A stretch of 64,000 nucleotides of DNA from Pseudomonadota bacterium (GTDB taxonomy: Bacteria; Pseudomonadota; Alphaproteobacteria; Acetobacterales; Acetobacteraceae), in assembly GCA_021845595.1 (NCBI GenBank), contig JAJZVV010000001.1:248001-312000 (forward strand), in the 5' to 3' direction. Positions 31,777 through 39,699 of this stretch are shown here, one piece after another. The position numbers were made by a program, and so were the translations under genes. Under the pieces are notes generated by a model. The model saw only the letters and a list, made by a program, of their open reading frames with translations. It was not told where the DNA came from and did not search any database. Every line of letters starts with the position of its first letter. Within the stretch, counting starts at the first letter, position 1.

Positions 31777-32445
31777 ATGCGTATTCTCCACCATCTCCCG
31801 ATCTGCCCGTTCTCGCGCAAGGTGCGACTCGTGCTGACCGAGAAGCGCCTGCCCTTCGAGCTCCGCCTCGAGCGCCCGTGGGACCGGAAGGCCGAGTATC
31901 TCGACCTCAACCCGGCCGGCACGGTGCCGACGCTGATCGAGGACAACGGCCTGGTCATCGCCGATTCCTGGGCGATCTGCGAGTATCTCGACGAAGCCTA
32001 TCCCGACCTGCCGCTGCTCGGGCGCACGCTGGCCGAACGGGTGGAAGTGCGCCGGCTGGCGGCGTGGTTCGACGGCAAGTTCGATCAGGAAGTAACGCGC
32101 AACCTGCTCGGCGAAAAACATCTCAAGCGCCTCGCCGGCCGCGGCCAGCCGGAGGCCGGCGCGCTGCGCGCCGGCTACGCCAATCTGCGCCACCACCTGG
32201 AATATATCGGCTGGCTCGCCGAAACGCGGAAATGGCTCGCCGGGGCGAGCATATCGCTGGCCGATTTCGCCGCCGCCGCGCATCTCTCGGTGCTCGACTT
32301 CACCGGCGACGTCGATTGGAGCGCAACGCCCTCGGTGCGCGAATGGTATGCGCGCATGAAGAGCCGGCCGAGCTTCCGCGCCATCCTCGCCGACCGCATG
32401 CCCGGCTTCACCCCGCCGGCCCACTACGCCGACCTGGATTTCTGA
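31777..32445 (+). CDS. Glutathione S-transferase family protein
   Basis: This 222-residue protein has an N-terminal thioredoxin-like domain (MRILHHLPICPFSRKVRLVL, with a CPFS redox-like motif at about 10-13; NPAGTVPTL; an IADSWAICEYL substrate-binding element) and a C-terminal all-helical domain (about 85-215). The Cys at position 10 suggests a Cys-type GST rather than a Ser/Tyr enzyme. The reaction is unknown. It follows the GT4 gene closely and may belong to the same transcript. Confidence 0.87.
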   Translation: MRILHHLPICPFSRKVRLVLTEKRLPFELRLERPWDRKAEYLDLNPAGTVPTLIEDNGLVIADSWAICEYLDEAYPDLPLLGRTLAERVEVRRLAAWFDGKFDQEVTRNLLGEKHLKRLAGRGQPEAGALRAGYANLRHHLEYIGWLAETRKWLAGASISLADFAAAAHLSVLDFTGDVDWSATPSVREWYARMKSRPSFRAILADRMPGFTPPAHYADLDF

Positions 32446-32563
32446 GCCGGGCCGCCGGTGGGGCATGCACCGCCGGCGCGGATGCTCATTTCCAACCCCG
32501 CCCGGCTGGACGATAAAGGCGGCGGGGATCGGCGCGTCCCGCCGGTTCGGCAGGGAGGAAACC

Positions 32564-33682
32564 ATGTGCCAGTTCTGTTCGATGACCCGCAGGGCCGCGT
32601 TTCGCAGCCTCGCCGCCCTCGCGGCCGGCGGCGCGGCGGGGGCGCTCGCGCCCCGGCGCACGGCGACGACCGGCTTCGCCGTTCTGGCCGCCGGTCTGGC
32701 CCCGGCCACTGCGGCCGAGCCGGTGATCCTCGGCCAGGGCGCCTACCGCTATCGCGTCGAAGCCGGCTGGGGGACGCTGCCGCCGGACTATACCTACCGC
32801 GACGGCGCCGCCGTCTGCGTCGACAGCCGGGACCATGTCTACGTCTTCAATCGCGGCAAGCATCCGGTCATCGTCTTCGACCGCGACGGCAAATTCCTGC
32901 GCTCGTGGGGCGAGGATGTCGGCTTCGTGAACGCGCACGGCGCGGCGGTCGGGCCCGACGACATGCTCTATCTCACCGACGATTTCGGCGCCGCGGTGCG
33001 CAAATTCACCCCCGAGGGCAAGCTGCTGCTCACCATCGGCACGCCGGGCAAGCCGGCGCCGCGGTTCAGCGGCGACCCGTTCAACCGCTGCACCCATACG
33101 GCGCTGTCGCCGCAGGGCGACATCTACGTCTCCGACGGCTACCAGAACGCGCGGGTGCATAAATTCTCGCCCGACGGCAAGCTGCTGCTGTCCTGGGGTG
33201 AGCCGGGGACCGACCCGGGCCAGTTCAACCTCGTCCATAACATCGCCTGCGACGACGAGGGCTGGGTCTATGTCGCGGACCGGGAGAATCACCGCATCCA
33301 GGTCTTCGACGGCAACGGCAAATACCAGACACAGTGGCATAATCTGATGCGTCCGTGCGGGCTGTTCGTCACCCGCGGGAAGGCGCCGCTGGCGATCGTC
33401 GGCGAGCTTGGCCCCGAGACGGCGGCGACGCTGACCAAGGGGGTGGGGAATCTCGGGCCGCGAGTCTCGATCCTGTCGGCCAAAGGCGAGGTGCTGGCAC
33501 ATCTCGGCACGCAGCCGGTCGGCGAAGAGCCGGGCCAGTTCATCGCCCCGCACGGCATCGCCACCGATTCGCGCGGCGACATCTACGTCGCCGAGGTATC
33601 GAACACCTATTGGCCGATCCTGTTCGGCCGGAAGCCGGACCACGAATTGCGCTCGCTGCAGAAGCTGACGAAATTGAGCTGA
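32564..33682 (+). CDS. Exported NHL-repeat beta-propeller protein
   Basis: This 372-residue protein starts at ATG 32564 with GGAGG in front. The N-terminus MCQFCSMTRRAAFRSLAAL is unusual, with two cysteines and a twin-arginine-like RR before a hydrophobic stretch (to about residue 50), suggesting export. NHL repeats follow, with recurring D..G.VYVAD..N.RIQVF patterns: HVYVFNRGKHPVIVFDRDG, MLYLTDD, DIYVSDGYQNARVHKF and WVYVADRENHRIQVFD. Relatives include peptidyl-alpha-hydroxyglycine lyase-like proteins and exported scaffolds; no catalytic assignment is possible. Confidence 0.82.
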   Translation: MCQFCSMTRRAAFRSLAALAAGGAAGALAPRRTATTGFAVLAAGLAPATAAEPVILGQGAYRYRVEAGWGTLPPDYTYRDGAAVCVDSRDHVYVFNRGKHPVIVFDRDGKFLRSWGEDVGFVNAHGAAVGPDDMLYLTDDFGAAVRKFTPEGKLLLTIGTPGKPAPRFSGDPFNRCTHTALSPQGDIYVSDGYQNARVHKFSPDGKLLLSWGEPGTDPGQFNLVHNIACDDEGWVYVADRENHRIQVFDGNGKYQTQWHNLMRPCGLFVTRGKAPLAIVGELGPETAATLTKGVGNLGPRVSILSAKGEVLAHLGTQPVGEEPGQFIAPHGIATDSRGDIYVAEVSNTYWPILFGRKPDHELRSLQKLTKLS

Positions 33683-33734
33683 CCCGCCGATCTACGCGTC
33701 CGACGCGCGGCGCCTCGGGCCAGATCGCGTCTGC

Positions 33735-33748
33735 TTGATCCAGATCAA
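33735..33748. promoter_or_regulatory. Perfect FNR/FixK-type palindrome
   Basis: TTGATCCAGATCAA is a fully symmetric TTGAT-N4-ATCAA site in the 122-bp gap before the gene at 33805. Its centre is 63 bp from the ATG; a class II promoter centred at -41.5 would start transcription about 22 bp before the ATG, leaving room for the GGGGGAGG ribosome site. FNR, FixK or Dnr-type regulators bind such sites under low oxygen. Binding is inferred, not shown. Confidence 0.65.
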
Positions 33749-33804
33749 GGACAGGCCACCCCGGCTTGGCCCATCCGTTGGGGCGCATTGGGGGAGGCCA
33801 TTTC

Positions 33805-34959
33805 ATGCCCATCGTTGAAGGTGTTACGGCGCGGCGTTTCGAAGGCACGCGAGGCGGCAGCGAGCATTATCTCGCCGTTCAGGCGCCGGCGGGCCTGTCG
33901 CTGGACGAACAGATCGGCGCCGTCGAGCAGCGCTACGCCGCGGCCTGCGCCGCCCTCGGCCTCGGCCCCGAGACCGGCGTGTTCCGCCGCGTCTTTCTCA
34001 CCGACGCGCAGAACCAGACCGAAGCGGTCACCGCCAGCGCCCTCGCCAATGCCGCCAGCCCGGTCGCGCTCTCGATCGTGCAGCAGCCGCCGCTGCCCGG
34101 TTCGAAGATCGCCCTGCTCGCCTACCACGTCGCCGGCGGCGCGCCGATGGTGAAGCGGCGCCTGTCGCGCCGGCATCTGCTGATCGAGCGGAACGGCCTC
34201 CGGCATCTCTGGAGCACGCGGCTCTGCGCCGGCGCCAGCCACACGCCCTCCGCGACGACGACGCAGACGCGCGCCGTCTTCGGCGAACTGATCGGCACCC
34301 TGGCGGCACAGAACGCCACCCTGCGCGAGCACTGCGTGCGCACCTGGCTGTACATCAAGGATGTGGACGTGTTCTACCAGGACATGGTCGACAGCCGGCG
34401 GGAGCTGTTCGCCGAGCACGGGCTCACGGGCGAGACGCATTACATCGCCAGCACCGGCATCGAGGGTGCCTGCGCCGACCGCTACGATCTGGTGTCCATG
34501 GACGCCTATTCGGGCCTGGACCTCGCGGGCGCCCAGGTCTCGTATCTCAATGATCTCGACCGGCTGTGCCTGACCAAGGACTACAACGTCACCTTCGAAC
34601 GCGGCACCCGCGTCGCCTACGCCGATCGCGCGCAGTTCTTCATTTCCGGCACCGCCAGCATCGATGCCGCCGGCCGGATCGTGCATCCGGGCGACGTGAT
34701 GCGCCAGCTCGACCGTGCGCTGGCCAATGTCGACGCGCTGCTGCGCTCGGGCGGCGGAACCCTCGACGACATGATGCATCTCATCGTCTATCTCCGCGAT
34801 CCGGCCGACTTCGCGGTGGTGGATTCGTATCTGCGCGAGCGCTTCGCCGACCTGCCGATCGTCGTCGTCCAGGGCGCGGTGTGCCGCCCGGGCTGGCTCG
34901 TGGAGGTCGAGGGCATCGGCATCGGTGCCATCGACGAGCCGGGCCTGCCCGGCTTCTGA
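33805..34959 (+). CDS. Chorismatase (FkbO/Hyg5)-like protein with RidA-type fold
   Basis: This 384-residue protein starts with ATG 33805 after GGGGGAGG. The middle and C-terminal parts show a RidA/chorismatase-type arrangement: a central EHCVRTWLYIKDVDVFYQDMV, ELFAEHGLTGETHYIASTGIEG, ARVAYADRAQFFISGTASID-like (RVAYADRAQFFISGTASI) and DDMMHLIVYLRDPADF. The twin RidA-like halves fit the fold shared by FkbO/Hyg5/XanB2 and large YjgF-like proteins. Whether it hydrolyses chorismate cannot be settled by eye. It is a single gene with an FNR-type site in its promoter, suggesting low-oxygen control. Confidence 0.72.
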   Translation: MPIVEGVTARRFEGTRGGSEHYLAVQAPAGLSLDEQIGAVEQRYAAACAALGLGPETGVFRRVFLTDAQNQTEAVTASALANAASPVALSIVQQPPLPGSKIALLAYHVAGGAPMVKRRLSRRHLLIERNGLRHLWSTRLCAGASHTPSATTTQTRAVFGELIGTLAAQNATLREHCVRTWLYIKDVDVFYQDMVDSRRELFAEHGLTGETHYIASTGIEGACADRYDLVSMDAYSGLDLAGAQVSYLNDLDRLCLTKDYNVTFERGTRVAYADRAQFFISGTASIDAAGRIVHPGDVMRQLDRALANVDALLRSGGGTLDDMMHLIVYLRDPADFAVVDSYLRERFADLPIVVVQGAVCRPGWLVEVEGIGIGAIDEPGLPGF

Positions 34960-34979
34960 GGTCGGCCGTCCCGCCGCCG

Positions 34980-35981
34980 TCAGCGGAACGCCTCGGCCAG
35001 GAGCGCATAGGAGCGCAGCCGCGCCTCGGGCTCGGGGACGGTGGTGAGGATCGCGATCTCGCCGACATCGTGCGCCGCGGCCAGCGCGCGCAGCGCATCG
35101 GCCACCCGGGATGTCTCACCGAACAAGGCGCGGGCGCGGATGCGCTCGATGCGGACGCGGTCGGCCTCCGAATACGGGTAGGCGGCGGCCTCCTCGGCCG
35201 TCGGCAGGGCGGTATAGACGCCGCGGTCGCGACCCAGCCGCCACAGCGCGCGCGGGGCGAAGAGCCGTTCGGCCTCGGCCTCGTCCGGCGCCGCCAGGGC
35301 CCAGACGCAGATCGCCGCGTGCGGCGCGGGGTGGCGCGGGCTTGGCCGGTAGCCGCCACGATAGGCGGCGAGCGCCTGGTCCAGCCCTTGGCCGTCGGTG
35401 ATGAAGTGGGCGAAGCAGAAGGGCAGGCCGAACCAGGCCGCGACCTGGGCGCCGTAGTCGGAGCTGCCGAGAACCCACACCTCCGGCGATCCGGCGCCAT
35501 GCGGCTCGGCCGCGATGCCGCGGAACGGATGGCCCTCGACCAGATCGGCACCCTCCACCCAGGCGATGAGGTCGCGCACCTGCGCCGGGAAATGCTCGGC
35601 CGCGTGTTCAGCGAGGGGGTTCAGCGCCAGCGCGGTGCGCCCATCCGAGCCCGGCGCCCGGCCGAGGCCGAGATCGATCCGCCCCGGCGCGATCGCTTCG
35701 AGCACGCGGAACTGTTCGGCGACCTTCAGCGAGGAATAATGCGGCAGCATCACCCCCGCGCTGCCGACGCGGATGCGCTGGGTCGTCGCGGCGATGGCGG
35801 CGATAAGGATTTCCGGCGCGGTGCCGGCCTGGGCGGGCGAGGCATGATGCTCGGCGCACCAGTAGCGATGGTAGCCGAGCGCCTCGCACTGGCGGGCGAG
35901 CGCCAGGCTCTCGCGGATCGAGTCCGCGGGCGGGCGGCCGGCGACGGTGGTCGATTGGTCGAGCACGGACAGACGGATCAT
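34980..35981 (-). CDS. LLM-class flavin-dependent oxidoreductase
   Basis: This 333-residue luciferase-like monooxygenase (TIM barrel) begins MIRLSVLDQSTTVAGR. Further landmarks are YHRYWCAEHHASPAQAGTAPEIL, RIRVGSAGVMLPHYSSLKVAEQFRVLEAIAPGRIDLGLGRAPGSD in segments, and EVWVLGSSDYGA. This set (AEHH, GSAGVMLPHY, GRAPG) is typical of the LuxA-like MsnO8 subgroup; substrates are mostly unknown. ATG 35981 is used; the frame is open a little upstream. It lies 10 bp after the DUF445 gene. Confidence 0.9.
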   Translation of the reverse strand: MIRLSVLDQSTTVAGRPPADSIRESLALARQCEALGYHRYWCAEHHASPAQAGTAPEILIAAIAATTQRIRVGSAGVMLPHYSSLKVAEQFRVLEAIAPGRIDLGLGRAPGSDGRTALALNPLAEHAAEHFPAQVRDLIAWVEGADLVEGHPFRGIAAEPHGAGSPEVWVLGSSDYGAQVAAWFGLPFCFAHFITDGQGLDQALAAYRGGYRPSPRHPAPHAAICVWALAAPDEAEAERLFAPRALWRLGRDRGVYTALPTAEEAAAYPYSEADRVRIERIRARALFGETSRVADALRALAAAHDVGEIAILTTVPEPEARLRSYALLAEAFR

Positions 35982-35991
35982 GGGTGCCCCT

Positions 35992-37263
35992 TCAGTAGCT
36001 GGCATGGCCAAACGCCAGGCGCAGCAAGGCATAGGCCAGCCCGCCGATGAGGAAACCGACGAGCGTGCCGTTCATGCGGACATATTGGAGATCCCGCCCG
36101 ACCCGCAGCTCCAGCCGCTCGACCAGCGTCGCCGTGTCCCAGTTGGCCAGCACGGCGGCGATGAAGCCGGCAAGCTGCTCGCGCGCCGAGGGCAGCAGGC
36201 GCAGCAGCGCGCTCTCGACGAGGACCTGCAGCCGTGCCCGCGCCGCCCCATCCTCGGCGAGCCGGTCGCCGAGCCCGGCAAGCAGACTCTCGATCAGCGC
36301 CACGGTCCGTCCGCCGGGCCGCGTCGCGTCGGTTTCCAGCGCCAGGCGCAACCTGGCCCAGACGTCCCAGCCCCAGGCCTGCACCGTGTCGTGGGCCAGC
36401 ACGCGCCGGACCGCGGCACCGATCTCCGCCGCCCGCGCCGGCTCGGTCTCGATGCGGGTGATCTCATGGCGCACCCAGGCATCGAAGGCCAGCCGCAGCT
36501 CGGAGCCCTCGGGGTCGATCTTGTCCAGCTCCTGGTTGAGGGCGCTGAGCACCCGCCGCGCCACCGAGGCACCGATCGCCCAGCCGACCAGCCGCCCGCC
36601 ATACTCGCTGACCCGCTCCTCGACGGCGAGGCGCAGCTGCTCCTCCTTGGCGGCGAGCAGGAGCTTGATCTGGACGAGGAGAAAGCTGAACACTTCCTGG
36701 TGGCGCCCGCCATCCACCATCCCGTGCAGGGCCCGCGCCACCACCACCCCGGCGCCGGCGCCGCCGACCAGACGGGGAAGCAGCCGGGCCAGCACCCGTC
36801 GCGCCCGCCCATCCTCGATGCTGGCGAGCAGACGCGGCAGCACGCCGGCGATGGCCAGCGCCGCCGGGCGCGCCGCCTCGGGGTCGGAGAGGAAGCGCTG
36901 CACGATCGCCGGCAGATCGAGCCGGACCAGACTGCGGGCGACCTCCTCCTGGGTGAAGACATGGTTGGCCACGAAGCTGCCGAGCGCGCGGCCGAGCCGT
37001 TCGCGCTGGGCGGGGATGATGGCGGTGTGGGGAATCGGCAGGCCGAGCGGGTGACGGAACAGGGCGGTGACCGCGAACCAGTCGGCGATGCCGCCGACGA
37101 ATCCGGCCTTCGCCGCCGCCTCCAGCAGATCCGCGGTCCAGCCGGGGGGCAGCGCATAGCTCGCCAGCGTGAGCACGGCCATCAGCACCAGCAGCGCGGT
37201 GGCGAACGCACGGTGCCGGGCCAGCGTCCGGCGCAGCGGCGCTTCGGGATCGTTCGGAGGCAT
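35992..37263 (-). CDS. DUF445 (YjiN-like) membrane protein
   Basis: This 423-residue DUF445 protein has an N-terminal helix (about 20-40), the conserved AAKAGFVGGIADWFAVTALFRHPLGLPIPHTAIIP region (in segments from about residue 50; GGIADWFAV and FRHPLG are diagnostic), a long helical middle and a C-terminal membrane helix with RMNGTLVGFLIGGLAY. DUF445 proteins are inner-membrane proteins of unknown role. It shares a transcript direction with the LLM gene, 10 bp apart. Confidence 0.9.
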   Translation of the reverse strand: MPPNDPEAPLRRTLARHRAFATALLVLMAVLTLASYALPPGWTADLLEAAAKAGFVGGIADWFAVTALFRHPLGLPIPHTAIIPAQRERLGRALGSFVANHVFTQEEVARSLVRLDLPAIVQRFLSDPEAARPAALAIAGVLPRLLASIEDGRARRVLARLLPRLVGGAGAGVVVARALHGMVDGGRHQEVFSFLLVQIKLLLAAKEEQLRLAVEERVSEYGGRLVGWAIGASVARRVLSALNQELDKIDPEGSELRLAFDAWVRHEITRIETEPARAAEIGAAVRRVLAHDTVQAWGWDVWARLRLALETDATRPGGRTVALIESLLAGLGDRLAEDGAARARLQVLVESALLRLLPSAREQLAGFIAAVLANWDTATLVERLELRVGRDLQYVRMNGTLVGFLIGGLAYALLRLAFGHASY

Positions 37264-37416
37264 CGGCCTCGGTTAGCATCCCGCGCGGGCAACCGCCATG
37301 GCCGCCGCGCGTCCGCGATGCTAGTGTCCGTGGCAGACGATGCGCGGGTTCACGCTTCCTCAAACCGCGTCGACGACGATGCACCCACGGTTCGAGCGCG
37401 CGGGAGCGGATGCACT

Positions 37417-38664
37417 GTGATCATTTGCGTCGAAATGACGTGGCGGTGGTTCACCCACACCCCCGGCAACGCCGCGACGATCGAGACCGTCGCCCGGGCG
37501 TTTCCCGGCGAGCCGGTCCGGGTTCTCGCCGAGGCTGAGCATCTCGGCGAGCTGCGCCGGCGGCTCGGCGCAACGGGCGTGGCGCAGGCCGAGTTTCGCG
37601 AGATCGACGTGCCGATGCATCTGCAGGGCCGGACGCACGTCGTCTCGGCGCGGCGGTTCCTGCGGGAGTTCGCGACCCTGCGCCGCGCCCTCGCTTCGGT
37701 GCCCAAGGACGAACCGGTGCTGCTGGTGCTCCTCTCCGCCACCTCGACCGCCGTCTTCGCCGCCTCGCTCCTGGCCCGGATGACGCGACGGCGGCTCGGC
37801 GTGCATATCGGGATGCACGGCAACCTCAACGAAATCGAGGGCTGGCGCTCGCGCAACCCGCTCTGGCGCCGATTCGACCTGCGCGCGGCGCTGTCCGCCG
37901 CGCACCCGCCGGCGCTGCGCTTCCTGGTGCTGGAGCCGGCGATCCGCAACGAACTGGCGCGGCTTTTGCCGGCCACCGAGCGCCGCACCGACGTGCTGGC
38001 GCTGCCGGCCAACGTCGGCGAACTCGCGAACCAGGCCGAGATGGGCCTCTCCAGGCCGGTGCGCTTCGGACTGATCGGCCAGGCGACGAAGGACAAGGGC
38101 ATCGACGCCTTCCTCGACATCGCGAAGCGCATGACGGCGCGCCATGGGAGCGCGGTGGAGTTCTATCTCGTCGGCGCGATGCGCCCCGGCGACGACCCGG
38201 CACGCTTCGCCCCGCTCGCCCACCCGGTCGACCATGGCGCGCTCGACCGGGCCAGCTTCACGGATCGGCTCGCGCGGCTGCACTACGTGCTGCTGCCGCT
38301 CGACCCCGGCTATTATCGCCTGTCGGCGAGCGGCGCGGTGATCGACGCCGTGACCTGGCTCAAGCCGATGATCGCGACGCCCATGCCCATCGTCGCCGAC
38401 CTGTTCGCGCGCTTCGGCGATCTCGGCACGCTGTGCGAGGATCACGCGGCGATGGAAGCGGCGGTGGAGGCGTTGATCGTCGAGCCCGATCCCGCGCGCT
38501 ACGCACGCCAGCGAGCGGCCCTCGCCGCGGCGCGGGCGAGCCGCACCCCGGACCGGCTCGCCGCCGACTACGCCGCGCTGGTGGCACGCGGGTTCCCCGG
38601 CCTGCTCGCGCCGGAGCCCTCGCGCCGCAACTCGGAACTCGCCAACGGGGCCGCGATCAGCTGA
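37417..38664 (+). CDS. Glycosyltransferase-like protein (GT-B fold, family uncertain)
   Basis: This 415-residue protein starts at GTG 37417 (GGGAGCGG upstream); an in-frame ATG follows at 37435. The N-terminal half is weakly conserved. The C-terminal half has RFGLIGQATKDKGIDAFLDIAKRM, EFYLVGAM, a LPLDPGYYRLSASGAVIDAVTW segment and LKPMIATPMP, which fits the nucleotide-sugar-binding domain of GT-B enzymes. No signal peptide. Its stop codon overlaps the stop of convergent hddA by 8 bp. It lies at the edge of a heptose and glycan gene group, suggesting a surface-glycan role (inference). Confidence 0.7.
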   Translation: MIICVEMTWRWFTHTPGNAATIETVARAFPGEPVRVLAEAEHLGELRRRLGATGVAQAEFREIDVPMHLQGRTHVVSARRFLREFATLRRALASVPKDEPVLLVLLSATSTAVFAASLLARMTRRRLGVHIGMHGNLNEIEGWRSRNPLWRRFDLRAALSAAHPPALRFLVLEPAIRNELARLLPATERRTDVLALPANVGELANQAEMGLSRPVRFGLIGQATKDKGIDAFLDIAKRMTARHGSAVEFYLVGAMRPGDDPARFAPLAHPVDHGALDRASFTDRLARLHYVLLPLDPGYYRLSASGAVIDAVTWLKPMIATPMPIVADLFARFGDLGTLCEDHAAMEAAVEALIVEPDPARYARQRAALAAARASRTPDRLAADYAALVARGFPGLLAPEPSRRNSELANGAAIS

Positions 38665-39697
38665 TCCACGATTCGGCACCGCGCCCGGTCAGGTGCACGC
38701 CGCCGGCCTGGGCACCCTCCGCATCGAGCGCGCGTAGGACGGCGATGCGCCGCGCGGGCGGGGTGATGAACATCATGAAGCCGCCGCCGCCGGCGCCCGA
38801 GACCTTGCCGCCGATGGCACCGGCGGCCAGCGCGCTGGCGTAGAGCCGGTCGATCAGCTCGGTGCTGATCCCCGCCGCCGTGCGCTTCTTGGCCAGCCAG
38901 GAGCGGTTGAGGATTTCCGCCAGCCGCGCGATGTCCCCACGCAGCAGGGCCAGCTTCATGTCGACAGCGTCGGCCTTGAGGCGGTGCAGGCTGGCGAGGG
39001 CCGCGCCGTCGGGATCGGTCATGTTGCGCTGCTGCTCGGCGATGATCGTCTCCGAACGGCGCGAAACCCCGGTGAAGCAGACCACCAGCGAGGTTTCGAG
39101 CTCGTTCAGCACGGCCGCGGGCACGCGGAGCGGGTTCACGATGACGCGATCGCCGGGCAGGAACTCGATGAAGTTGGTGCCGCCGAAGGTCGCCGCGTAC
39201 TGGTCCTGCTTGCCGCCGGCCAGACCGAGATCGACCCGCTCGATCTCATACGCCAGATGGGCAATGTCGTAGGGGCCGAGCGGCGCGCCGAGATGCGTGG
39301 CGAAGGCTTCGACCAGGGCGACGACGAGGGCGGAGGAGGAGCCGAGACCGGACCCAGGCGGCGCATCGACGAACGAGGTGACCCGCATCGGCGCGATCCG
39401 TCCGCCGCCATGATCCCGCGCCATCCGCCGCGCGACGCCGGCGTGCAGCGCGAGCCGGGCGCCGGCGAAATCCGGCGCGCCGGCGGGGAAGGATTCCTCG
39501 GCATCGAGATCGGGGGCGACGAAATGAACGCGCTCGTCCACGGATGGCTCAATGAAGGCATAGGCATAGCGGTCGATGGTGGTGTTGAGCACGGCGCCGC
39601 CATGCTCGTCGCAGAACGGGCTCAGATCCGTGCCGCCGCCGGCGAGACCCAGGCGCAGTGGAACGCGGGCGCGGATCGTCGAGGTCACCTCGGGCAT
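38657..39697 (-). CDS. hddA: D-glycero-alpha-D-manno-heptose 7-phosphate kinase HddA (GHMP kinase)
   Basis: This 346-residue GHMP kinase has an N-terminal RARVPLRLGLAGGGTDLSPFCDE substrate motif (GGGTDL is typical of HddA and fucokinase relatives), the ATP loop PPGSGLGSSSAL and C-terminal KVSGAGGGGFMM. HddA adds the 1-phosphate in GDP-D-glycero-alpha-D-manno-heptose synthesis, and the next gene upstream supplies the nucleotidyltransferase and phosphatase, which supports the heptose assignment over L-fucose. The hddC-gmhB stop lies 2 bp before its ATG. Confidence 0.9.
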   Translation of the reverse strand: MPEVTSTIRARVPLRLGLAGGGTDLSPFCDEHGGAVLNTTIDRYAYAFIEPSVDERVHFVAPDLDAEESFPAGAPDFAGARLALHAGVARRMARDHGGGRIAPMRVTSFVDAPPGSGLGSSSALVVALVEAFATHLGAPLGPYDIAHLAYEIERVDLGLAGGKQDQYAATFGGTNFIEFLPGDRVIVNPLRVPAAVLNELETSLVVCFTGVSRRSETIIAEQQRNMTDPDGAALASLHRLKADAVDMKLALLRGDIARLAEILNRSWLAKKRTAAGISTELIDRLYASALAAGAIGGKVSGAGGGGFMMFITPPARRIAVLRALDAEGAQAGGVHLTGRGAESWIS

Positions 39698-39699
39698 CG

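Noticed and set aside
37264-37416. A possible RNA gene in the gap between the DUF445 and glycosyltransferase genes
   Set aside because: No tRNA cloverleaf or strong hairpin series is visible; the gap probably just holds promoters.
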